Assembly: GCA_903873805.1 (NCBI GenBank)
Contig: CAIQQB010000114.1
Span: 1 to 57,946, forward strand
DNA from: an uncultured Opitutia bacterium
Lineage (GTDB): Bacteria > Verrucomicrobiota > Verrucomicrobiia > Opitutales > Opitutaceae
Direction of reading: 5' to 3'
Length of the DNA: 57,946 nucleotides
The position numbers were made by a program, and so were the translations under genes. Within the stretch, counting starts at the first letter, position 1. Every line of letters begins with the position of its first letter. The notes beneath the pieces were generated by a model that searched no databases, was not told the origin of the DNA, and saw only the letters and a list, made by a program, of their open reading frames with translations. Positions 10,847-18,905 of this stretch are shown one piece after another.

Positions 10847-11232
10847 GGTTCGGTGCGGAAAGAGGCCCATCTTGGCAGGGCCAGCATTACCCGATGATGA
10901 CGTTCAGGGGGAACCGGCGAATGGAGGTTCTTGCAGCGAATGGTACGGATGGATGCGGAGGTTGGAACCACAGAGACACAGAGGCCACAGAGGCCGGAGG
11001 CGAACCGGCCAGAAAAGCGGAGGAGAGTGCCGTTCAATTGTGCTCATGGGAGAGACGGGTTAGTTTGGGTGCGGCCGCCGCAATGGTATGCGCTCCGGTG
11101 CCCACGCTCTGATCCTGCGGACTGACGCGGTGCGCCGTATTGGTTTGTGGTGCCGGTGTCGTGGCTCCGTCCAGTTCTTGCGGCTTTTCGTGCCTCTTTG
11201 CGGCCAAATCAGTCTGCATCGGCAGATCGATT
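10847..11232. other. 386-bp gene-free stretch with fragments of periodic repeats
   Basis: No convincing ORF. Positions 10965-10997 hold one arm of the CCACAGAG-type 9-bp periodic repeat, whose complete version is at 48276-48353. Positions 11189-11219 (TTCTTGCGGCTTTTCGTGCC) look like a decayed arm of another periodic family. The promoter of the gene ending at 9683 must lie near 10850-10900, but no clear boxes are visible. Confidence 0.6.
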
Positions 11233-13272
11233 TTACTTGGTCAGGCGGGCCAGTTCGGCGCGGGACAGAAAGTACTCGTCGGTCGTCTTGTCCTCGGCGG
11301 TCATGGCTTCCTGAAACGACGAACGGGCCGCCGGCTGGTCGCCGTTTTGCAACTGGAGCATCCCGATGTAGTAGGCGGCGAGGGCACGCCGGGCGCGATC
11401 CGGCCCGGATTCGCTTGTTCCGGCGGCGGCGAGGAGTCCCCGCTGACTTACCTGGCCGGCGACGTATTCGCCGATCGTTTTGTTCCAGTCTTCCGGCCAG
11501 GTGGCCAGATTGTCGGCAAAATTGGCCGGGGCGGTTCCCAGACGCAGCCGCAAGAGCTGGCGGTAAGTGCGCGAGTGAGGGGAGTCATTGGGATGCAGTT
11601 CAACGGCCCGGTCGTAGTCGTCCAGCGCACCCTTGAAATCGCCCTGAAGCTGACGGGCAACGCCGCGGCGGTAAGGATACCAGAAGTTATCGGGGCAGAG
11701 ATCAGCGAGGTGGGTGTAATCGATAGTGGCTCCAATAAAATCGGTCTGGATGATCCTTGCTTGGGCGCGAATGTCATAGGCAGAGCAAGAGGCCGGGTTG
11801 AGCTCGAGCGCGCGGGAGTAGTCCGCAATGGCGGCGGCGTAGTCGCCTTGGTTTGCCTTGGCCAAGCCACGGTTTTCATACGCGGATTCGTTGTCCGAAT
11901 TGAGTTCAAGGGCACGCGAATAGTCGGCGATCGCCCCCGCGAAGTCGCCCTTTTCCCTCCTCGCATCGCCGCGGTCGGTCAAGGCATCGTTGGTGTCGGC
12001 GGGGTCGGATTGGAGGGCCTGGGTGAAATCCGCGATGGCGCCGTTGGTATCGTCTTTCCCGAGCTTGGCCAACCCGCGACGATCGTAGAAATGAGCTGAA
12101 ATTGGGCCGTCCTTTAGCCGCACGTTGTCGTCGACCGACCAATTGCCGATGGCGTAGTGGGTGTAGGTTCGCGCCGTGGAGGAATCGGCCGCCTCCGAAG
12201 CGGGACGGGGTTTCAGGTAGGCATAGCCGGCAGCTGCGTCCACGACCAGATCCAGCCGTTCGAGTGCGTCCAGACCCAGGCTTCCGGCATAGTTTCGAAT
12301 TGTGGGTGCGATGGCGGAAGGCGCCTGGCCGACGTGCACCTGCGTGAGCGTCAATGCGCCCAGGGTGACGGTGTCAGCCCAGGCGACCTCAACGATATCG
12401 GAACCAATGTAATCCCCGTAGATCTGATCGGTGCTCACGGCGGCCTGCGGATGGGCCTTGCGCCAAGCGGCCCATTGCTCCGGGGGCAGACTGACGCCGT
12501 CCTGATCACCTGTATCGATCAGGAAGGTGCCGGTCTGGCCATTGGCGAGAGGGAGATCGATCAGGAGCCGGCTGTCCCGATGCACCGGGACCTTGAGCCA
12601 GCCGGCGGTCTCTGCGGGCAGCGCGTCCACGCGGCGAACCGTACGCCGGCGGGGATCGAAGACCAGGATGTTGTCCCGGACCTCCGGCCAGCCGATGCAG
12701 CCCTCGTCACCTTCGTGATAATTGATCCGGGCTAGCTCGGCGGATTCTGTCGCGATGGGGAGAGCAAAGGTGAACGTCTGGTTTCCGTGAGTTAGACGCA
12801 AGGGATCAGACCAAATCCAGACCCCTGCTCCCGCCTTCATTTCGAGCGGCGACTCTCCGGGCTTGAGAATCGCGGGTTTGATCCCCAAGCGGTTCGCCCC
12901 GGTGCTCCCAAGGTCGGCAAAGCTGGAGCCGGTGTCCAGAATCAGATGGGTGGGCCGGCCGTTGATCGTGAGATTGTTGAAATAGACCTCAGCGCGCGGC
13001 GTCGGGGCGGCAATGATAAACGCCCAAACGATCGGCAATACGGACAAGAGCAGGAACAACGCGCCATGGCGAAAGATCTCACCTCGGGGCGCATGGCGCA
13101 TTTTGGCCTGTTTCCGACTGTAAGCGACAATGCCCGCAATCAGAATATAAAAGGTGAGGACGGCCCCCAGAACTGGAACCAATCCGATCACCCTCGTCAG
13201 GGGGGCGCTCGCCGCCATGAGGACCAGCCAAATCGCGATCAGCAGGCAGAAGAGCAGGCGGCGAATGGGCAT
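11233..13272 (-). CDS. Membrane-anchored retropepsin-like aspartic protease fold protein with TPR repeats
   Basis: 679 residues. Three hydrophobic segments at the N-terminus (about residues 5-22, 30-52 and 70-90) anchor it. Two aspartic-protease-like modules follow: one with HLILDTGSSFADLG near residue 110 and one with TFLIDTGDQDGVSLP near 245, the latter ending in SLGLDALERLDLVVD. Both carry the D-T/S-G catalytic-type triad, so the pair may act as one bilobal protease or be inactive. From about residue 390, TPR units follow (AIADFTQALQSDPADTN, GAIADYSRALELNSDNES, AAIADYSRALELNPAS). It ends the minus-strand cluster with the TPR lipoprotein, kinase and sigma factor. A regulatory proteolysis role is only suggested by context. 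Confidence 0.7.
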   Translation of the reverse strand: MPIRRLLFCLLIAIWLVLMAASAPLTRVIGLVPVLGAVLTFYILIAGIVAYSRKQAKMRHAPRGEIFRHGALFLLLSVLPIVWAFIIAAPTPRAEVYFNNLTINGRPTHLILDTGSSFADLGSTGANRLGIKPAILKPGESPLEMKAGAGVWIWSDPLRLTHGNQTFTFALPIATESAELARINYHEGDEGCIGWPEVRDNILVFDPRRRTVRRVDALPAETAGWLKVPVHRDSRLLIDLPLANGQTGTFLIDTGDQDGVSLPPEQWAAWRKAHPQAAVSTDQIYGDYIGSDIVEVAWADTVTLGALTLTQVHVGQAPSAIAPTIRNYAGSLGLDALERLDLVVDAAAGYAYLKPRPASEAADSSTARTYTHYAIGNWSVDDNVRLKDGPISAHFYDRRGLAKLGKDDTNGAIADFTQALQSDPADTNDALTDRGDARREKGDFAGAIADYSRALELNSDNESAYENRGLAKANQGDYAAAIADYSRALELNPASCSAYDIRAQARIIQTDFIGATIDYTHLADLCPDNFWYPYRRGVARQLQGDFKGALDDYDRAVELHPNDSPHSRTYRQLLRLRLGTAPANFADNLATWPEDWNKTIGEYVAGQVSQRGLLAAAGTSESGPDRARRALAAYYIGMLQLQNGDQPAARSSFQEAMTAEDKTTDEYFLSRAELARLTK

Positions 13273-13368
13273 GAATTTCGGGGCGGGGGACGAGTATCAA
13301 TCAACGGTCCGGTTCCATTTTTTGTAGCGCAATGTCCGTCTGAAGGAAGGGTGCGCTCAGGCGCCACC

Positions 13369-16056
13369 TCAGTTTCCTGTGCCGCCCGTCGCGAGCCGCG
13401 CCAGTTCGGCCTGGGCCATCGTATACTCGAGAAATGCCACCTCTTTCGTGGACAAGCAGCGGTTGAAGCAATCCTTGGCGGCGACGGCATCGCCCTGCAG
13501 CAGACGGGTCATACCGGCGTAGTAAGCCGCCTCACATTGATGCTCCCGCACGGTTTTCGCATCACCTTTGGCCGCTTCACTGAGCAGGGTGGTCTCCGGC
13601 AGATCCCCGGTTAAAAAGCGTCCGATGGTTTTGGGCCAGCCAGCCTTCAGCCCGGCAACGGCCTTCGCCAAACCGGCGGGAGTTTCGACCCGATGCAGCC
13701 GGCGCAAGACGAGGGCGAGCGAAAACCGTGCGTAGGGACCGAAATCGTCGGTGGCTGAAGCCAGGGCGATGGATTTGCTGTAATCACCAATCGCACCCTC
13801 GAAGTCGCCAGTGGCCAGCTTGGCCGTGGCCCGCGTCAGATAATTGCCTCCGTCGTCGGGTTGAAGACGGATGGCTTCGGTGCAGTCGGCCACGGCACGC
13901 GCAAAGTCATTGGTTCCGAGATCGGCCCCGGCCCGGCCGGAAAAATTACCGGCATTTTTTGGATCGAGACGGATGGCCTCGGTGAAGTCGGCGAGCGCAT
14001 GCTCCAGGTCGCCTTTTTCGATGTAGACCTCGCCCCGGTGTTCATAAGCATCGGCCACCGCGGGGGCGAGTCGGATGGATTCGTTGTAATCGGTGAGGGC
14101 ATGGTCGTAGTCGTCTTTTTGGTCGTAGGCGGTGCCCCGGCCGGCGTAGGCCCCCGCCAGACTTTCGTTGGCCTGGATCGCCGCCGTGAAGGCCGCGATG
14201 GCTTGGTCGGGGTCATTTTGATCGAGCGCGGCGAGGCCTTTGGTGAAGTTCGTGCCTGCCGCCGCATCCGCAGGTGACCGGGCGGCTTGGGGCTGGCTTA
14301 CCGCCGCCTTGAGCGCCTGCAACTGCGACTCGAGGTCCGCGGCCTTGGCTTTCGCCGCCGCCGTCTCAGACGGCCGCTGACTGATTTGATGCGCTCGCGA
14401 GATGGCGGCGCCGAGCGCAGTGTTGAGTGCGGCGATTTGCTGGGGAGTGGCGTTTCCACCGGCCTGGGTCACCGCCGCGGCCGCATTTTCCACGATGACC
14501 AGATCGGCGCCGAGAGGCAGGTGACTGGTGCGAACAAAATCCGACGCCGACGCCCGGATGGCTTGGGCCTGGGCGAGGAGCGAGCCCGGAGGACCGGGAG
14601 GATTTGCCTGGCGGGTGACCGGACGGATTGTTCTGCCGGGGCCGATGTTGAGTTGGAGGTTGCCGGACCCTCCGCCGGAACCGGTCCGGGCCGAAGGACC
14701 TGACCGGCCCTGCCCGGAGAGAATGCCCGCTGTTTCCATCCCCTTCGTCAACGCACTCATCATTCCCACCATCATTACGGGCCCCATCGCCAGCACTTGT
14801 TTGAATGAGGCGTTGGAATAGGAGCGCGTGAGAATGCCGTCGGGGAGATTGGCACTCACTTCGACCATGGGCCGCTTCAAGGCGGGCAGCTGCTGCAGCA
14901 GCACGGCAAGCTCGCCGGCCGCTGCGGGATCCATCTTGGGATTCAGGGCCGGAATCTGACGCAGCCGGTCGAACAGGCGCGGACTGATGTAGGTCAGGCT
15001 GTTGCCCTTGCCGCCCATGGCCGTGACGGCCTGCTGAAAAGTCGGGTCCTGGTCGAGGCCCGCTTTGTGGTCGTGGCACTCAGTCAAAAAATCCGGGTTG
15101 GTCGCCAGGTAGAGTGCGCCATCTTCGATGGCGAGCACGGGTCGCACCCCCTCGGCCGGCAGTGGAAAGTTCAGGGTGTAGATTCTCATTTTTCCGACGG
15201 TGCTCATGGTGAAAAATGCCTCGGCTTTGACCAGTGCGGGTTCAAGAGCCGCGCCCAATCCATCAATCCGCAACAACCCCGAGACCGCGGGCACCACTAG
15301 GGGCGGGGAGAGGGGAACCGTCATCGTATCCTTTTCATCCAGCCGGCCCACCATCACGATCCGGCCTTTAAGGCTTTTGATCACGTCGAGCGCCGAGACC
15401 CCGACCTCGTCGCTGCCCGTCTGCAAGCCGGCCTCGATCTGGGCTACCATCTGTGCGCCCGCAACCTGTCCGGCGACATCTTTCACCACGGCATAGAGGG
15501 CCGGCAGATCGATCTCGGACTCGGCGTAGAGGTCCGCGTTGGCCGGAGCCAATTTGGCGTTGGTGAAGGCCGCGGGCTCCCCGCCCAGAGCCGCCAGCAA
15601 ACCGTGGCGGCCTTCGGGGGTATAGATGAAGAGCCGGTTGTTGAAGCCGCCGTCCGCCTTGTCCGCCACGGAGCTCACTCCGATGGCCTTCACGTCCCCG
15701 AGCCCGAGAGTCTGGAGGAGTTGGGTGTGATCCTGCTGGAGAAACGCGGTGACCGGCGCCGGCAGATTCGGGAGGCTGGCGGCGGCAGATTTAATGGCGT
15801 CGGCTAATTTGGTCACATCGCCATCGACGTCCATGTAGCCATAGAGGGTGCCACCAAGCTCGAGCTGACGGTTGACGGCAGCGAAATGCTGGCTGCGGGC
15901 ATCGGGCATCACCAGATCTGCCTTGGCCGGTTTCGGGGCGGCCGGGGTGGGCGGAGCTGCGGCGGCGGGAGGGGTCTTCTCACAGGCCGAAAAGGTGAGC
16001 AGGACAACGGCAAGCACGGCGCGGGTGAGAATTCGGGTCGGAGGCTGGGTGGTCAT
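13369..16056 (-). CDS. Large lipoprotein with C-terminal TPR repeats
   Basis: 895 residues. The signal peptide ends in a lipobox (VVLLTFSAC, Cys about 25), so the protein should be lipidated. The central 450 residues (LGGTLYGYMDVDGDVTKLA onward) form a domain I do not recognise. A Gly/Ser/Pro-rich linker at about residues 445-490 is followed by a helical region, then TPR units from about residue 610 (AIAAFTAAIQANESLAGAY, DHALTDYNESIRLAPAVAD, EHALADFTEAIRLDPKNAG). It lies between the kinase and the protease-like TPR gene on the same strand, and its last 100 residues resemble the end of that neighbour. This suggests the two share ancestry and a job in the kinase pathway. Confidence 0.75.
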   Translation of the reverse strand: MTTQPPTRILTRAVLAVVLLTFSACEKTPPAAAAPPTPAAPKPAKADLVMPDARSQHFAAVNRQLELGGTLYGYMDVDGDVTKLADAIKSAAASLPNLPAPVTAFLQQDHTQLLQTLGLGDVKAIGVSSVADKADGGFNNRLFIYTPEGRHGLLAALGGEPAAFTNAKLAPANADLYAESEIDLPALYAVVKDVAGQVAGAQMVAQIEAGLQTGSDEVGVSALDVIKSLKGRIVMVGRLDEKDTMTVPLSPPLVVPAVSGLLRIDGLGAALEPALVKAEAFFTMSTVGKMRIYTLNFPLPAEGVRPVLAIEDGALYLATNPDFLTECHDHKAGLDQDPTFQQAVTAMGGKGNSLTYISPRLFDRLRQIPALNPKMDPAAAGELAVLLQQLPALKRPMVEVSANLPDGILTRSYSNASFKQVLAMGPVMMVGMMSALTKGMETAGILSGQGRSGPSARTGSGGGSGNLQLNIGPGRTIRPVTRQANPPGPPGSLLAQAQAIRASASDFVRTSHLPLGADLVIVENAAAAVTQAGGNATPQQIAALNTALGAAISRAHQISQRPSETAAAKAKAADLESQLQALKAAVSQPQAARSPADAAAGTNFTKGLAALDQNDPDQAIAAFTAAIQANESLAGAYAGRGTAYDQKDDYDHALTDYNESIRLAPAVADAYEHRGEVYIEKGDLEHALADFTEAIRLDPKNAGNFSGRAGADLGTNDFARAVADCTEAIRLQPDDGGNYLTRATAKLATGDFEGAIGDYSKSIALASATDDFGPYARFSLALVLRRLHRVETPAGLAKAVAGLKAGWPKTIGRFLTGDLPETTLLSEAAKGDAKTVREHQCEAAYYAGMTRLLQGDAVAAKDCFNRCLSTKEVAFLEYTMAQAELARLATGGTGN

Positions 16057-16174
16057 GATGGGTGGTCGGCGGCGGATGGACGGTGAGGAGGGCGGTTGGA
16101 AAGGGCGGACGGAAATCGGTGGCGCGGCGGAACGGCCAACGGCGGAACGAGGAAGGCGCGTCGTTGACGGAAGG

Positions 16175-17779
16175 TCAGGGAAGCTGACTGCGCAGGCTGG
16201 CCAGTTGTTCGGCGAGCTGCAGCGCCTGCTCCGCGGATTCCTGGCTTTCGGTTGGGCGGCCGGCGATATCGTTGGCGCGGTTGATCGATTCAGTCAGGAC
16301 GTTGACGAATTTCCGGGCGTTGAAATCATTCGATCCGGTGTTGGTGAGCATGGCGGCGGCAGCATCATTGAGGAGGTTGAGCTCAACGAAGAGGCGGCCG
16401 TGGATGTTGTTGGCGACAAACTCGGGCTCGTTCGCCAAGGTCGTGGTGACCAGATTGATGGTCGCTCTCACCGTTGCCGCTGGAATACCGGCCACCGTTT
16501 CGGCCGGGGAATCGGATAATGGCGCCGGTTTCCCCGGTTGACTGGCGGGCTCCGTCGGCGAGACGGCGGTGACCTCCGGAGCGGGCGCCTGACTTTTGGG
16601 CGGTACGGGTGGAAGAGATGCAGCGGGACGCTTCTCGATGAGGAAGAGGGCGGCGCCGGCTGCGACCGTGGCCAGGGCGGTGATGAGGATGATCCGGTTC
16701 GTTCGGGAAGAGCGGGCGGGGGGGCGCATCGCTTGATCTGATTGGGCGGGTGCGGATTGGTGGATCGCGGCGGTCGAGAGGATGATCGTTCCCATTCTGG
16801 TTTTGATCTCGCTCGCGTTCGCGTAGCGCCGGGCCGGATCGCGTTCCAGGGCTCGCAGGACGATTTCATCGAGCCGGACATCAAGCACGACCTTGCGGGA
16901 CGGCGGTGTGAGCTTCTTGTCGGGCAATTCGCCGGTGAGCATCTGATAGAATACCACGCCGAGAGCGTAGATGTCGGCGCGGTGGTCGACCTCGGCCGGA
17001 TGCGTACTCTGCTCCGGGGCCATGTAGCTCGGGGTCCCCATGACCTTGCCGGCTTCGGTAAACTCCGAGGTGCGGCGGGTCGCGCCCACGGGCGTGGGGG
17101 CCGGTCCCACTCCCGCGGATTGCGCCGCTTCGTTCCCGGGAGCCACCAGCTTGGCCAAGCCGAAGTCGGCGATTTTTACGCGGCCGCGCCGGTCCAGCAG
17201 GATGTTCTCGGGTTTGATGTCGCGGTGGACGATGCCGCGGTCGTGGGCGTATTGCAGGGCGTCGCAGAGCTCGGGCACGATCGCGAGGGCCTCGCGCGGA
17301 GCGACCCGGCCGCCGGAGAGGAGTTGCTGGAGGTTCACGCCGTCCACGAATTCCATCAGAATGAAAAACAGCCCGTTCGCGGTGCGGCCGAAGTCGTAGA
17401 TGGTGACGATGCCGGGGTGGTTGAGTTTGGCGAGAGCCCGGGCCTCGCGGGTGAACCGGTCGGCAAACGCCGGATCGTCGCCGAGCGAGCGGGGCAGGAT
17501 TTTCAACGCGACGAGGCGGTCGAGCTCGCGTTGCCGCGCCCGATAAACCGCCCCCATTCCGCCGCGCCCGACAATTTCTAGAATCTCCAGCTGGGGAAAC
17601 TGATCCGCCAACTCGGCGGCGGTGGGCGGGGTGAAGGTGGCGCTCGGGGTAGGATGGCTGGGTGTTGGATCAACGCCCGTGGGGAATCCGGCCTGGATCA
17701 GGCACTGGGGACACAAGCCTTGCGGAGCATCGGCGGCAAGGGGCTGGCGGCAGGCCGGACATTGCAGAGGGGATTCCAT
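16175..17779 (-). CDS. Zinc-ribbon, membrane-anchored Ser/Thr protein kinase
   Basis: 534 residues. An N-terminal zinc ribbon (CPACRQPL...LCPQCL) is followed by a complete Hanks-type kinase domain at about residues 65-325: glycine loop GRGGMGAVYRA, VALKIL lysine, catalytic HRDIKPEN, DFGLAKLV, and MGTPSYMAPEQ. A transmembrane helix (IILITALATVAAGAALFLI) near residue 370 separates it from a Pro-rich linker and a C-terminal extracytoplasmic domain of about 110 residues. This architecture is frequent in Verrucomicrobiota and Planctomycetota. The start at 17779 puts the zinc ribbon at the N-terminus; the frame is open 26 codons further but unlike the family. The ECF sigma gene lies 116 bases upstream. 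Confidence 0.92.
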   Translation of the reverse strand: MESPLQCPACRQPLAADAPQGLCPQCLIQAGFPTGVDPTPSHPTPSATFTPPTAAELADQFPQLEILEIVGRGGMGAVYRARQRELDRLVALKILPRSLGDDPAFADRFTREARALAKLNHPGIVTIYDFGRTANGLFFILMEFVDGVNLQQLLSGGRVAPREALAIVPELCDALQYAHDRGIVHRDIKPENILLDRRGRVKIADFGLAKLVAPGNEAAQSAGVGPAPTPVGATRRTSEFTEAGKVMGTPSYMAPEQSTHPAEVDHRADIYALGVVFYQMLTGELPDKKLTPPSRKVVLDVRLDEIVLRALERDPARRYANASEIKTRMGTIILSTAAIHQSAPAQSDQAMRPPARSSRTNRIILITALATVAAGAALFLIEKRPAASLPPVPPKSQAPAPEVTAVSPTEPASQPGKPAPLSDSPAETVAGIPAATVRATINLVTTTLANEPEFVANNIHGRLFVELNLLNDAAAAMLTNTGSNDFNARKFVNVLTESINRANDIAGRPTESQESAEQALQLAEQLASLRSQLP

Positions 17780-17895
17780 ATTGGTCGTGCGACAACCCTG
17801 CTTAAGGAATTTGGCGGTGAGGTTACACCGCCAGACTGGAGCGCCGGGATCGGGCAAAGGAAGTTAATATAAAGTCTGGTTTGGTCTGCACGGGG

Positions 17896-18660
17896 TCATG
17901 TTGATCCGGCCAGCACCTTACACAGATGGCGCATCTCGGCGTCCACGTCATTGGGCCCGAGTACCGTGTGGGCCACCTCGGCCCGTAGCAATGCACGGTA
18001 GCGTTGGCGCAGGCGGTGAACGGCCACTTTCAGGGCCGCTTCACTCAGATCCAGCCGACGGGAGAGCTCAGCATAGGGCTGCGCTTCGGATGCGCCGGTC
18101 AGGCAGGGCTTGAGCGCGGTGAACTGGGTGGCCCGCCCTTCAGCCGATTCCGCAGCCTCGAGTTTCAGAAGCACCTGGTCCAGCAGGGTCAGCGCCCAGC
18201 GCCGCTCAAAGGCCTGTTCCGGGGTGCGGTTGTCCTTGGGGCCGCCGCCATAACGCTCTTCGGCTCCCTCCAGCTGCAGCGACACGAAATGCACATCGCC
18301 GCCCCGTTTCTGGGTGCGAACGCGGTCCCATTCGTTGGCGAGAAACCGGCTCAAGGCCGTCAGCAGAAAGGTGCGGAAGCGGCCCTTGCCCGGGTCGGCG
18401 CGCTGAATCCAGTCCTGATCCAACAGGCGGGCGAAGAACGCCTGCGTGAGGTCCTGGGCGTCGTGAATGGAATGGCCGCGGCGGCGCACGTAGGCGTAGA
18501 GCGGAGGCCAATAGGTGCGACACAAGGCGGAGAGCGCGTCATGGGCCAGCGCCGGCTGGCTGCGGCCGGCATGAAGCACCAGCGACCACTGGGTGGTGGC
18601 GAAATTCGGGGAACCGGCCGTGGGAGATCCGGAGGTGCCTGATTCGGTCGGTGGTTTCAC
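17896..18660 (-). CDS. ECF-type RNA polymerase sigma factor, kinase-associated group
   Basis: 254 residues. It begins with the family start pattern FATTQWSLVLHAG, then region 2 (LCRTYWPPLYAYVRRRG, DAQDLTQAFFARLL, GRFRTFLLTALSRFLANEWD) and a C-terminal region 4 helix-turn-helix (YAELSRRLDLSEAALKVAVHRLRQRYRALLRAEV). This type is usually encoded next to Ser/Thr kinase genes, as here, and family members are thought to be controlled by that kinase. It heads the minus-strand cluster 18660-11233. No anti-sigma factor gene is visible nearby. Confidence 0.9.
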   Translation of the reverse strand: MKPPTESGTSGSPTAGSPNFATTQWSLVLHAGRSQPALAHDALSALCRTYWPPLYAYVRRRGHSIHDAQDLTQAFFARLLDQDWIQRADPGKGRFRTFLLTALSRFLANEWDRVRTQKRGGDVHFVSLQLEGAEERYGGGPKDNRTPEQAFERRWALTLLDQVLLKLEAAESAEGRATQFTALKPCLTGASEAQPYAELSRRLDLSEAALKVAVHRLRQRYRALLRAEVAHTVLGPNDVDAEMRHLCKVLAGST

Positions 18661-18696
18661 CTTGCGGTCTTAAGCAAAGGGCGGAGCGGGGTTACG

Positions 18697-18798
18697 AGAG
18701 AAGAAGCCAGAAGTCAGAAGTCGGAAGCTAGAGGACGGAAACCTGAGGCTGGTGGTTTGCTTCTGACACCTGACCTCTGAATTCTGACCTCTTGCTTC
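18697..18798. repeat. Palindrome with 7-bp periodic arms (AGAAGTC units)
   Basis: The left arm is a run of 7-bp units (AGAAGCC AGAAGTC) at 18697-18733. The right arm (18757-18798) is its inverted counterpart, made of CTTCTGAC/CCTGACCT units. It lies between the sigma-factor gene, whose start is at 18660, and the stop of the GH2 gene at 18906, so it sits at the end of the GH2 transcript. It may work as a bidirectional hairpin. Confidence 0.75.
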
Positions 18799-18905
18799 AA
18801 CCGGTGGCGATTCGGGCGTGGGAGAAAGATGATGATAAAGAGGAACGAGAAGGCGCGGGATCCGCGAATCCCGGGAAGGAATCCCGCCGAAAAAAGGGCG
18901 GCGGC

